NCBI GenBank assembly: GCA_017399905.1
Contig: JAFQAR010000065.1
Location: forward strand, 1-46,299
DNA: 46,299 nt
Direction of reading: 5' to 3'
Source of the DNA: Bacteroidales bacterium
GTDB taxonomy: Bacteria; Bacteroidota; Bacteroidia; Bacteroidales; UBA932
This document shows positions 1-7,908 of this stretch, one piece after another (position 1 is the first letter of the stretch; each line of letters starts with the position of its first letter). The position numbers were made by a program, and so were the translations under genes. Below the pieces are notes generated by a model. It saw only the letters and a program-made list of their open reading frames with translations, did no database searches and was not told the DNA's origin.

Positions 1-139
1 CATATATCATTTGAGTATCTGGAACGGCGCCACAATTAATCACATGACTCATCTGCTCACATTTATCCAAATGTATAAATCCTCCTTCATTTGGAGGCAT
101 ACAGAAAAATAGATATACGAATATAATCAATGATTTCAT
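1..139 (-). CDS. Start of a small secreted protein of unknown function (partial)
   Basis: An open frame begins at an ATG at 139 on the minus strand and runs off the left edge, giving 46 visible residues. It starts MKSLIIFVYLFFCMP, a basic residue followed by a hydrophobic run, so it looks like a signal peptide or a short membrane anchor. The rest cannot be assigned. It lies 64 bases downstream of the Rhs tip on the same strand, which is where immunity genes of polymorphic toxins usually sit, so an immunity role is a reasonable guess from position only. The region is AT-rich compared with the metabolic genes to the right. Confidence is modest because only the first part is seen. Confidence 0.45.
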   Translation of the reverse strand, partial: MKSLIIFVYLFFCMPPNEGGFIHLDKCEQMSHVINCGAVPDTQMIY

Positions 140-203
140 TTTCTAACTTTATTTAAAACTATTTCATACAACTGTTTCTTATTTTGATTCTCCTCTCTCA
201 TGA

Positions 204-695
204 TTATAATCTTCCCTGAAGATATTCCTGTATTTTTCCCCGAATCCCAGATAAAATTACTAAAAAAGCGTCTGCATCATCGGGATGTATTGTAACATCC
301 TCTCCATTCGGCGTAGTTCCTTCAGTTAAACGTTCTCCATTCTCGTCAACAATATTCAATCCTTTCTTCTGGCCTTTATCATGTCCAAATTTATTGTTGA
401 ATTCTGTAATTCCCTCATTTATTGTGTTTGCAGACGGAGTATTATCTGTGTTAGACTTGGAGTTAGGATAACTACTTGCTCTATATGGACCTACTATTTT
501 CCCTTCTATTTCAACATAAACTTCTCCGGTATAAGTTTCACCTTTAATGCCCCTGTCATTCGGTCTCTGCGGCTGATCAAAAACATACACAGTGTCACGA
601 CCATATAAGTCAACATAAGCAATAGGGTTGTTACCACAGAACGCATAAGGCGAAATGCTGTAGTACTTCTCTGAGAGAGGATCCTGCACTCTCAA
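204..695 (-). pseudogene. Orphan Rhs-repeat core tip with C-terminal domain (5'-truncated)
   Basis: The frame carries the Rhs-associated core signature right at its start (VQDPLSEKYYSISPYAF, then CGNNPIAYVDLYGRD), which marks the end of the Rhs shell just before the variable tip. About 130 residues follow, ending IQEYLQGRL; the tip has no motif I recognise. The large Rhs repeat region and the usual YDYGAR-type segment upstream of the core are absent. The first possible start is a TTG at 695, and an in-frame stop lies about 30 bases upstream, so this is a displaced or decayed 3' end rather than a full Rhs protein. Such orphan tips are known beside Rhs loci, where they can recombine onto a complete gene. 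Whether it is translated is unclear. Confidence 0.7.
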
Positions 696-796
696 GACTG
701 ATATTGCTTCCAGTCTTCCTGTATATCAAAGAACCCAAGGTAAAACTACCGTATGCAAGATAGGAATAATTTACCAAATCCGTATCAGTCCGGATG

Positions 797-826
797 TTGC
801 AGTTAGAGAAATTTTTAGTATCTTTG
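797..826 (+). promoter_or_regulatory. Bacteroidota-type promoter for the GH130 operon
   Basis: A TTG at 797-799 and TATCTTTG at 819-826 are separated by 19 bases, which fits the Bacteroidota -33/-7 consensus (TTTG, N19-21, TAnnTTTG). Transcription would start near 833, about 20 bases before the ATG at 854. The promoter excludes the longer GH130 reading that starts at 794. Confidence 0.7.
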
Positions 827-853
827 AATGATTTAAAAGATAATTCACGAAAA

Positions 854-1855
854 ATGGAAAAGAAACTTACAATTGCAGGCATCCCTATGCCGAACATGCC
901 TTGGGAAGACCGTCCCGAGGGATGCAAGAATGTAATGTGGAGATACTCAGCAAATCCTGTGATTCCACGCGACCTTCTTCCAAATTCAAACAGCATATTC
1001 AACTCTGCGATCGTTCCTTTCGAAGACGGTTATGCAGGCGTGTTCCGTGTTGACGACACCAATATCAGGATGACACTCCATGTCGGATTCTCGAAGGACG
1101 GCATCAACTGGGAGCTCGACCCAGAGACCATCAAGTTCGAGTGCGACGATCCTGAGGTAGGCACATGGGTTTACGGATATGACCCTCGCGTGTGCAAGAT
1201 AGAGGACAAGTATTATGTGACATGGTGCAACGGCTACCATGGTCCTACCATCGGAATCGCATGGACTACAGACTTCAAGACATTCCATCAGCTCGAGAAC
1301 GCATTCCTGCCATACAACCGCAACGGAGTGATGTTCCCTCGCAAGATCAACGGCCGCTATGCAATGCTTTCACGTCCTTCGGACACAGGCCACACACCTT
1401 TCGGCGATATCTTCTATTCGGAGTCTCCTGACCTCGAGTTCTGGGGAAGGCACCGTCATGTGATGGCACCGTCAGACTTCGAGAAGAGCGCATGGCAGTG
1501 CTGCAAGATCGGTGCAGGCCCTACCCCTATCGAGACTTCAGAGGGATGGCTCATGTTCTATCACGGAGTACACCGCACATGCAACGGATACAACTATTCG
1601 TTCGGCGCGGCTCTCCTCGACCTTGACGAGCCATGGAAGGTGATCGCACGTACAGGTCCGTACCTCCTCCATCCGGAGACTCTTTACGAGTGCACAGGAG
1701 ATGTGCCTAACGTATGCTTCCCATGCTCTGCCCTCCACGATCCGGAAACAGGGCGCGTAACGGTATACTACGGATGTGCCGACACGGTAGTGGGAGCATG
1801 TTTCGGATATATCGATGAGATCATCGAATTCACAAAGAAGACAAGCATTTTATAA
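854..1855 (+). CDS. GH130 beta-1,4-mannoside phosphorylase (Man-GlcNAc type likely)
   Basis: This 333-residue protein has no signal peptide and fits the GH130 five-bladed beta-propeller family. The family signature DPRV is present, with the probable catalytic acid at Asp110 (YGYDPRV), close to where it lies in characterised members. GH130 enzymes cleave beta-1,4-mannosides with inorganic phosphate to give mannose-1-phosphate. In N-glycan loci the substrate is the core Man-beta-1,4-GlcNAc disaccharide left after endoglycosidase and alpha-mannosidase action. The neighbours here (GH92, GH18, ManA) support that assignment, but mannosyl-glucose or beta-mannan oligosaccharides cannot be excluded from sequence alone. 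The start at 854 was chosen because a good promoter covers 797-826 and family homology begins at [11 protein letters not shown]. It is the first gene of the plus-strand operon and should act in the cytoplasm. Confidence 0.85.
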   Translation: MEKKLTIAGIPMPNMPWEDRPEGCKNVMWRYSANPVIPRDLLPNSNSIFNSAIVPFEDGYAGVFRVDDTNIRMTLHVGFSKDGINWELDPETIKFECDDPEVGTWVYGYDPRVCKIEDKYYVTWCNGYHGPTIGIAWTTDFKTFHQLENAFLPYNRNGVMFPRKINGRYAMLSRPSDTGHTPFGDIFYSESPDLEFWGRHRHVMAPSDFEKSAWQCCKIGAGPTPIETSEGWLMFYHGVHRTCNGYNYSFGAALLDLDEPWKVIARTGPYLLHPETLYECTGDVPNVCFPCSALHDPETGRVTVYYGCADTVVGACFGYIDEIIEFTKKTSIL

Positions 1856-1864
1856 AGACACTGG

Positions 1865-1894
1865 GCCCGGAATGACAGAAAAGCCATTCCGGGC
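1865..1894 (+). repeat. Perfect 10-bp intergenic hairpin
   Basis: GCCCGGAATG at 1865-1874 pairs exactly with CATTCCGGGC at 1885-1894 around a 10-base loop. It sits in the 65-base gap between the GH130 and GH92 genes. No T-run follows (TGCTTAAATAAT), so it is a poor intrinsic terminator. It may instead stabilise the 3' end of the GH130 message or cause partial termination. Confidence 0.6.
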
Positions 1895-1920
1895 TGCTTA
1901 AATAATACCACATAAGAAAC

Positions 1921-4173
1921 ATGAAACGCATATTCCCTATCATCGCCACTTTCGCCCTGCTCTGCGCAGGGACGGCAGCGGCCAAGGTGACCGACTATGT
2001 GAACCCGTTTGTAGGAACCACGAATTTCGGCACGACCAATCCGGGCGCGATCTGCCCCAACGGAATGATGTCCGTGACTCCGTTCAACGTGATGGGTTCC
2101 GACCTCAACGTCTATGACAAGGACAGCAGATGGTGGTCGACGCCATACTGCTACGAGAACAAGTTCTTCACAGGATTCTCTCATGTGAACCTCAGCGGCG
2201 TAGGCTGCCCAGAACTCGGTCTCGTGCTCACCATGCCTACGATGGGACAGGTCCAGCCGGATCACCGCATCTACGGTTCGGAATATACAGGAGAACACGC
2301 AGAACCGGGATACTACACATGTGACCTCAGCGCATACGGAATCAAGGTGGAGGCAACGGCTACAACACGCACATCTGCCGAGCGCTATACCTTCCCTGCA
2401 GGACGAGGAAACATCCTTGTGAACCTCGGAGAGGGTCTCACCAACGAGACGGGAGGCTGGATGCGCAAGATAAGCGAGACCGAGATCGAAGGCATGAGGA
2501 TGGCCGGAACGTTCTGCTACAACCCTCAGGCCGTGTTCCCGATGTATTTCGCTATCCGCGTCAGCAAGACTCCGGCAAAGGGAGGATTCTGGAAGAAGCA
2601 GCCTAAGATGAAGGGTGTGGAGGCAGAATGGACTCCGGACAACGGGACATACAAGATCTACACGAAATACGGACGCGAGATCGCGGGAGACCAGATCGGA
2701 TACTGGTTCTCATACGACACAGCGGAGGGAGAGCAGATCGAACTTCAGATGGGAGTGTCCTTCGTGAGCTGCGAGAACGCATGGGAAAACCTTGATGCGG
2801 AGCAGAAGGGTTTCGCGTTCGACAGCGTACGCGAGGCTGCGTCAGCGGCATGGGAGGCCGACCTTTCGAGAATCCTCGTGAACGGAGGCACACAGAAGGA
2901 CAAGGAAGTGTTCTACACCGCCCTCTACCATACCCTGATTCATCCTAACATCCTCAACGACGTGAACGGAGAATATCCGCTGATGGAGAACGACGGAGTC
3001 GGAAAGGTTCCGGCAGGACACAACCGCTACACCGTATTCTCGTTGTGGGATACATACCGCAACGTGCATCAGCTGATGACGCTGGCATACCCTGAAAGAC
3101 AGGTCGACATGGTACGTTCGATGATCGACATGTACAAAGAGTGGGGATGGATGCCTAAGTGGGAGCTCTATGGCCGCGAAACCTTCACTATGGAAGGCGA
3201 CCCTTCGATTCCTGTGATCACAGACACATGGCTCAAGGGTATCCGCGACTTCGACATCGAGACGGCATATGAGGCCTTCGTGAAGTCGGCCGACACTCCG
3301 AGCGCACAGAACCTGATGCGTCCTGACGTGGATCCGTATATCGAAAAAGGCTATGTTCCGCTCGGATATTATGCTGCAGACCTTTCAGGCGACAATTCCG
3401 TTTCGCATGCACTCGAATACTATATCGCCGATTACGCCCTTTCTCTTCTTGCGGCTGACCTCGGCAAGAGCGAGGATGCAAAGAAATACTACCAGCGTTC
3501 GCTCGGCTACAAGAACTACTACAGCACAGAATCAGGCACACTTCGTCCTATAACCGTTGACGGCAAGTTCCTCGAGCCGTTCGACCCTAAGCAGGGTGAG
3601 AACTTCGAGCCTGTACCGGGCTTCCACGAAGGCAGTGCATGGAACTACACATTCTTCGTTCCGCATGACGTATACGGCCTTGCGAAGCTTATGGGAGGAA
3701 ACAGGGCGTTCGTAAAGAAGCTCCAGAAGGTGTTCGACGAGGGTCTTTACGATCCTGCAAACGAGCCTGACATCGCATATCCATACCTTTTCAGCTACTT
3801 CAAGGGCGAAGAGTGGAGGACTCAGGAGAAGGTCGCAGAGCTTCTTGACAAGCATTTCACGACCCTCCCTGACGGTATTCCGGGCAATGACGACACGGGA
3901 ACGATGTCGGCATGGGCCGTGTTCTCGATGATGGGATTCTACCCTGACTGTCCGGGAAATCCTTCATACACCCTCACGACTCCGAGATTCGACAGCGTTG
4001 AGATCACCCTCGACCCTGACCTCTGCGGTGGCAAGGAGAAGCTTGTGATCACCACATCAGGAACAGGAAAGAGGATAAAGGGAATGAAGCTCGGCGGCAA
4101 GACATACGGAAAATACCGCATAAGCCACAAGGACCTCACCGAAGCCGGAACACTTAAGATAACAAGAAGATAA
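1921..4173 (+). CDS. GH92 alpha-mannosidase, secreted
   Basis: A 750-residue GH92 exo-acting alpha-mannosidase with a cleavable signal peptide (about residues 1-21, ending TAAA), so it should be periplasmic. The N-terminal beta-sandwich starts at YVNPFVGT near residue 25; the (alpha/alpha)6 domain carries PNILNDVNGEYP and SLWDTYRN. The calcium-binding and general-base region is GNDDTGTMSAW from residue 655, with Asp657 and Asp658. GH92 enzymes are calcium-dependent inverting mannosidases. The tract at 614-617 reads NEPD, followed by IAYPYLF, unlike the NEPSHH tract of the second GH92 enzyme in this window. The two probably differ in linkage preference, though which linkage this one cuts cannot be told. 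Its stop codon overlaps the next start by one base (TAATG), indicating translational coupling to the CotH-like gene. Confidence 0.93.
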   Translation: MKRIFPIIATFALLCAGTAAAKVTDYVNPFVGTTNFGTTNPGAICPNGMMSVTPFNVMGSDLNVYDKDSRWWSTPYCYENKFFTGFSHVNLSGVGCPELGLVLTMPTMGQVQPDHRIYGSEYTGEHAEPGYYTCDLSAYGIKVEATATTRTSAERYTFPAGRGNILVNLGEGLTNETGGWMRKISETEIEGMRMAGTFCYNPQAVFPMYFAIRVSKTPAKGGFWKKQPKMKGVEAEWTPDNGTYKIYTKYGREIAGDQIGYWFSYDTAEGEQIELQMGVSFVSCENAWENLDAEQKGFAFDSVREAASAAWEADLSRILVNGGTQKDKEVFYTALYHTLIHPNILNDVNGEYPLMENDGVGKVPAGHNRYTVFSLWDTYRNVHQLMTLAYPERQVDMVRSMIDMYKEWGWMPKWELYGRETFTMEGDPSIPVITDTWLKGIRDFDIETAYEAFVKSADTPSAQNLMRPDVDPYIEKGYVPLGYYAADLSGDNSVSHALEYYIADYALSLLAADLGKSEDAKKYYQRSLGYKNYYSTESGTLRPITVDGKFLEPFDPKQGENFEPVPGFHEGSAWNYTFFVPHDVYGLAKLMGGNRAFVKKLQKVFDEGLYDPANEPDIAYPYLFSYFKGEEWRTQEKVAELLDKHFTTLPDGIPGNDDTGTMSAWAVFSMMGFYPDCPGNPSYTLTTPRFDSVEITLDPDLCGGKEKLVITTSGTGKRIKGMKLGGKTYGKYRISHKDLTEAGTLKITRR

Positions 4174-5801
4174 TGACCAGATATCGTTTCAACCTGCTCA
4201 TATGCGCGCTGGCGGCAGTATTGTCAGCAGCATGCAAGGAAAAGCCCGTGGTAATCGAACCGGGACAGGGTTTCACGTCATTCAGCTTCCTGATGGAGCA
4301 CAACCCTTCATTGAGTGCTGACGTGACGTGCACTGTCAATGAAGACGGCACCATCACCGGAACGTTCACCGACATCCTCAAGAGCTACATTCTGGTGCCG
4401 TCGTTCGAGCTTGACTGCGAGCAGGCGACAGTAGGAGCCGTCGTACAGACAAGCGGAAAGGACAAGCACGATTTCTCAAAGAGTGTCAACTATGAGGTAA
4501 AGATGAATGACGGGACATACCGGACATTCACCGTGAAGATGAGCATCCCGAAAGTTCCGAAACTTCCGGTCTTCAGAATCAACACGGAGAACGCATATCC
4601 TATCCTGGACAAGAAGAACTATATACCGGGTACCGTCGTTATCGAGGATCCTGACGGAGCATACTGGGACACTCCGAGACTCGAGGTGAAGATCGTCGAG
4701 AACGGTGTCAGAGGCCGAGGCAACTCCACATGGGACATGCCGAAGAAGCCTTACAAGATCAAGTTCGACGAGAAGATAAGCATCTTCGGCCTCGGAGAGG
4801 ACAAGGAGTGGGTGCTTCTTGCAAATTATGCAGACAAGACCCTGCTCCGCAATGTCGTGGCCATGAAACTTTCCGAAATCGTCGGAATGGAATGGACTCC
4901 TTCGATGCTTCCTGTTGAAGTGTATCTCAACGACGAGTACATGGGCTGCTACACATTCTCCGAGCACAAGAAGGTTTCGAAACACAGGGTGGATCTCGAC
5001 ATTGTGGGAGAGTCGGACAACAGCGGTGACGCCGTGACCGGCGACTACTATATGGAGATCGAGCAGAACATGGACGAGACCACTTGTTTCCGTACTTCGA
5101 TATGCGGTATCCCTATGATGTTCAGCGACCCTGAGGTTCCTACTGCAGCACAGTACGACTACATTGTCGGATACTTCTACGATGCTGAGAACGCACTTAT
5201 GGGCAACAACTTCACCGATCCTGACAACGGATGGCAGAAGTACATAGACATCGAGTCTTTCGCAAAGGCCTACATCGTCAACGAACTCACCAAGAACATC
5301 GACGGCAACATGCGTAAGAGCTCGTTCATCACAAAGGAGAAGGGCAAGAAGCTGGAAATGTACCACCTCTGGGACTATGACCTGACTCTCGGCAACTGCA
5401 ACTACCTTGACGACGAATTCGGGGCGACAGACGGTCCGGAAGGCTGGTTCATCAAGGATTTCTCATGCAATTACTGGACTCATGGCTGGAATCATACGAA
5501 CTGGTACACCAGACTTACCGATGATCCTGCGTTCTGCGCAAAGGTAAAGGAGATATGGGACAAGCACCATCAGGAGTTGAGTTCGATTCCGGACTTCATC
5601 GATGTCAAGGCCATGATCATGGAAGACGCACAGAAGAGGAACTTCAAGAGATGGGACATCCTCAACATCAGTGTATGGCCGAATGTAGTGGTAAAAGGCA
5701 CATATGCTGGAGAAGTGGAATACCTGAAGGACTACTATACGAAGAGATTCAGGTGGCTTGACGGAAAATTCAACGTCGGTAACGGAGAAATCTTCAAATA
5801 A
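4173..5801 (+). CDS. CotH-kinase family lipoprotein
   Basis: This 542-residue protein has a lipobox signal peptide (VLSAAC, Cys21), then an Ig-like or DUF5018-like stretch (about 30-125), then a CotH domain (about 130-530). The CotH signature GRGNSTWDMPKKPYKIKF is intact, and the metal-binding, DFG-like segment appears as HLWDYDLTLGN. CotH proteins are atypical protein kinases first known from Bacillus spore coats; related lipoproteins occur in Bacteroidota glycan loci without a settled role. Here it is translationally coupled to the GH92 gene before it and lies 10 bases before the ROK kinase, so it is an integral operon member. Kinase activity is inferred from the family only. A structural or glycan-binding role is equally possible. 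Confidence 0.85.
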   Translation: MTRYRFNLLICALAAVLSAACKEKPVVIEPGQGFTSFSFLMEHNPSLSADVTCTVNEDGTITGTFTDILKSYILVPSFELDCEQATVGAVVQTSGKDKHDFSKSVNYEVKMNDGTYRTFTVKMSIPKVPKLPVFRINTENAYPILDKKNYIPGTVVIEDPDGAYWDTPRLEVKIVENGVRGRGNSTWDMPKKPYKIKFDEKISIFGLGEDKEWVLLANYADKTLLRNVVAMKLSEIVGMEWTPSMLPVEVYLNDEYMGCYTFSEHKKVSKHRVDLDIVGESDNSGDAVTGDYYMEIEQNMDETTCFRTSICGIPMMFSDPEVPTAAQYDYIVGYFYDAENALMGNNFTDPDNGWQKYIDIESFAKAYIVNELTKNIDGNMRKSSFITKEKGKKLEMYHLWDYDLTLGNCNYLDDEFGATDGPEGWFIKDFSCNYWTHGWNHTNWYTRLTDDPAFCAKVKEIWDKHHQELSSIPDFIDVKAMIMEDAQKRNFKRWDILNISVWPNVVVKGTYAGEVEYLKDYYTKRFRWLDGKFNVGNGEIFK

Positions 5802-5811
5802 AAGATAAGAT

Positions 5812-6921
5812 ATGGCAAACATCCATACCGATTCGCGTATCGTCATGACTCTCGATGCAGGCGGTACCAACATGGTCTTCGGAGCCATGCAGGCTGGAGA
5901 ATATGTGGTCGACCCCATAACCCTTCCTGCGAATTCACATGACCTGGACCTCTGCCTCAAGACCATGGTGGAAGGATTCAGGGCCGTGAGAGACAGGCTC
6001 GACCGTCAGCCGGTCGCTATCAGCTTCGCTTTTCCCGGACCGGCCGACTACCCCAACGGCATCATCGGAGGCTATCTTCCCAACTTCCCTTCATTCAGGG
6101 ACGGTGTGGCCCTCGGCCCTTACCTCAGGAAGAAGTTCAGCATCCCGGTGTACATAAACAACGACGGTGACCTCTATGCCTATGGCGAGGCCCTCGGCGG
6201 AATCCTTCCGGACATCAATGAGAGGCTTGAGCTTGCGGGCAGTGCAAAACGCTACAGAAACCTTCTCGGATACACATTCGGAACCGGATTCGGCGTAGGA
6301 ATGATTGTCAACAACCAGCTCAACAGGGGTGACAATTCATGCGTGGAGACCTGGTGTCTGCCGCACTGCAGGCACCGTGACATCATCGTTGAGGACGGAG
6401 TGTCGATCAGAGCCGTAAAACGTGTTTACGGCGAACTGAGCGGCAATCCGGAGCACGGCCTGGAGCCGAAGGACATCTTCGATGTGGCGGAAGGTCTGCG
6501 CGAAGGCGACGCGGAAGCCGCAAGGCAGGCGTTCGCCGAGCTCGGCGAGGTGGCCGGAGAGGCGATGGCGACGGGCGTGACCCTCACGGACGGCCTCATC
6601 GTCATCGGAGGCGGAATAACCGCAGCTCACAAATACTTCATGCCGGCTCTTCTCAAATCGCTCAGAAGCAGGATCCGCACCATGAGCGGAGACGAGATAG
6701 ACAGGGTGCAGATGAAGGTCTACAATCTCGACGACGAAGAGGAATTCGCACAGTTCGTCAAAGGTTCGCAAAGGAAACTCAAGATCTACGGAAGCGAAAT
6801 CGAAGTCGACTACGACCCGCAGAAGCGCATAGGTGTGGCAATTTCAAGAATAGGAGCAAATATGGCGACCGCTATGGGAGCCTATATGTTTGCCCTCGAT
6901 CAGTTGGACAAAACTTATTGA
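5812..6921 (+). CDS. ROK-family sugar kinase, probable mannose or HexNAc kinase
   Basis: A 369-residue cytoplasmic ROK-family protein. The N-terminal phosphate-binding motif is LDAGGTN (residues 14-20), and the NDxN-type catalytic segment is NNDGD with the likely base at Asp118. The second nucleotide-binding stretch appears as VIGGGI. The usual ROK zinc motif CxCGxxGCxE is not present in normal form; in its place is ETWCLPHC followed by RHRD, so the metal site is altered or lost. No helix-turn-helix domain precedes the kinase fold, so it is an enzyme rather than a repressor. It lies immediately before manA, which makes mannose a likely substrate (mannose to mannose-6-phosphate); GlcNAc released by GH20 or GH130 is an alternative. 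Confidence 0.82.
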   Translation: MANIHTDSRIVMTLDAGGTNMVFGAMQAGEYVVDPITLPANSHDLDLCLKTMVEGFRAVRDRLDRQPVAISFAFPGPADYPNGIIGGYLPNFPSFRDGVALGPYLRKKFSIPVYINNDGDLYAYGEALGGILPDINERLELAGSAKRYRNLLGYTFGTGFGVGMIVNNQLNRGDNSCVETWCLPHCRHRDIIVEDGVSIRAVKRVYGELSGNPEHGLEPKDIFDVAEGLREGDAEAARQAFAELGEVAGEAMATGVTLTDGLIVIGGGITAAHKYFMPALLKSLRSRIRTMSGDEIDRVQMKVYNLDDEEEFAQFVKGSQRKLKIYGSEIEVDYDPQKRIGVAISRIGANMATAMGAYMFALDQLDKTY

Positions 6922-6930
6922 TATATTATT

Positions 6931-7905
6931 ATGTATCCTTTAAAATTTCAGACAATATTCAAGACCGTCGTATGGGGCGGTGAGAAGATCGCTCCTTTCA
7001 AAGGAGTGGAGACAGACCAGCACAACATCGGCGAAAGCTGGGAACTTTCAGGTGTAAAGGGCAACGAGTCAGTCGTTGCGGAAGGCGCACTGGCTGGCAA
7101 GACCATAACCGAGCTTGCGGCAGAATACAAGGGCTGCCTCCTCGGCGAGAAGGTATACGCCAGGACAGGAACCGAATTCCCTCTCCTTATCAAGTTCATC
7201 GACGCACGCGATGACCTCTCGATCCAGGTCCATCCTGACGATGAGCTCGCAGGAGCAAGACACAACGGCTCAAAGGGAAAGACTGAGATGTGGTATGTGG
7301 TTCAGGCAGATGAAAAGGCCCATCTGATGTCCGGACTCACCAAGCACATCACTCCGGAGGAGTATGCTGCTAAAGTCGAGGACAACACGATCACAGAAGT
7401 CCTCCACGACTACAATGTATCTGCAGGCGACGTATTCTTCCTCCCTGCAGGACGTATCCACAGCATCGGAACAGGCTGCTTCATCGCCGAGATCCAGCAG
7501 ACCTCGGACATCACCTACCGTATCTACGACTTCGGACGTGTCGGCCTTGACGGAAAGCCTCGTGAGCTTCATACAGAGCTTTCAAAGGCAGCCATCGACT
7601 ATACCGTTCTCGACGACTACAAGACAGCTTACGAGGAAGTGAAGAACGCAGAGAATGAGATCGTTTCATGCGAATACTTCACAACCTCACTCTTCGACCT
7701 TGACCAGCCGGTATCGGTCCCTGTCAAGGCAAACGACTCTTTCCTGATTGTAATCTGCGTAGGTGGAAACGGCACATTGACTGATTCGGAAGGAAACACG
7801 GTGACTCTCCGTCAGGGCGAGACAGTGCTTGTCCCTGCATGTACAGAATCCGTAACATTCACGCCTTCGGAAGGACTCAAGCTCATCACAAGCTACATAC
7901 GATAA
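6931..7905 (+). CDS. manA: Mannose-6-phosphate isomerase, class I
   Basis: A 324-residue cytoplasmic type I phosphomannose isomerase of the short Bacillus-like form. It converts mannose-6-phosphate to fructose-6-phosphate and so feeds mannose from N-glycans into glycolysis. All expected zinc ligands are visible: Gln99 and His101 in QVHPDD, Glu119 in TEMWYVV and His177 in GRIHSIGTG. The N-terminal region (FKTVVWGGEKI) and the C-terminal cupin half are complete. It follows the ROK kinase by 9 bases and precedes the GH20 gene by 3 bases, so the three are clearly co-transcribed. Pairing of kinase and isomerase is the strongest argument that mannose is the main product of this locus. Confidence 0.93.
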   Translation: MYPLKFQTIFKTVVWGGEKIAPFKGVETDQHNIGESWELSGVKGNESVVAEGALAGKTITELAAEYKGCLLGEKVYARTGTEFPLLIKFIDARDDLSIQVHPDDELAGARHNGSKGKTEMWYVVQADEKAHLMSGLTKHITPEEYAAKVEDNTITEVLHDYNVSAGDVFFLPAGRIHSIGTGCFIAEIQQTSDITYRIYDFGRVGLDGKPRELHTELSKAAIDYTVLDDYKTAYEEVKNAENEIVSCEYFTTSLFDLDQPVSVPVKANDSFLIVICVGGNGTLTDSEGNTVTLRQGETVLVPACTESVTFTPSEGLKLITSYIR

Positions 7906-7908
7906 TCA

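Noticed and set aside
696-796. Frame-shifted continuation of the Rhs gene upstream of 695
   Set aside because: The frame in phase has stops, and the open alternative frame (reading SYLAYGSFTLGS) has no Rhs motif such as YDYGAR, so I do not extend the gene.
794-853. N-terminal extension of the GH130 protein
   Set aside because: The promoter at 797-826 would lie inside it, and GH130 homology starts at the ATG at 854.
4476-5366. 296-codon minus-strand open frame
   Set aside because: It is antisense to the CotH-like gene and shows Val/His-rich low-quality sequence without any motif.
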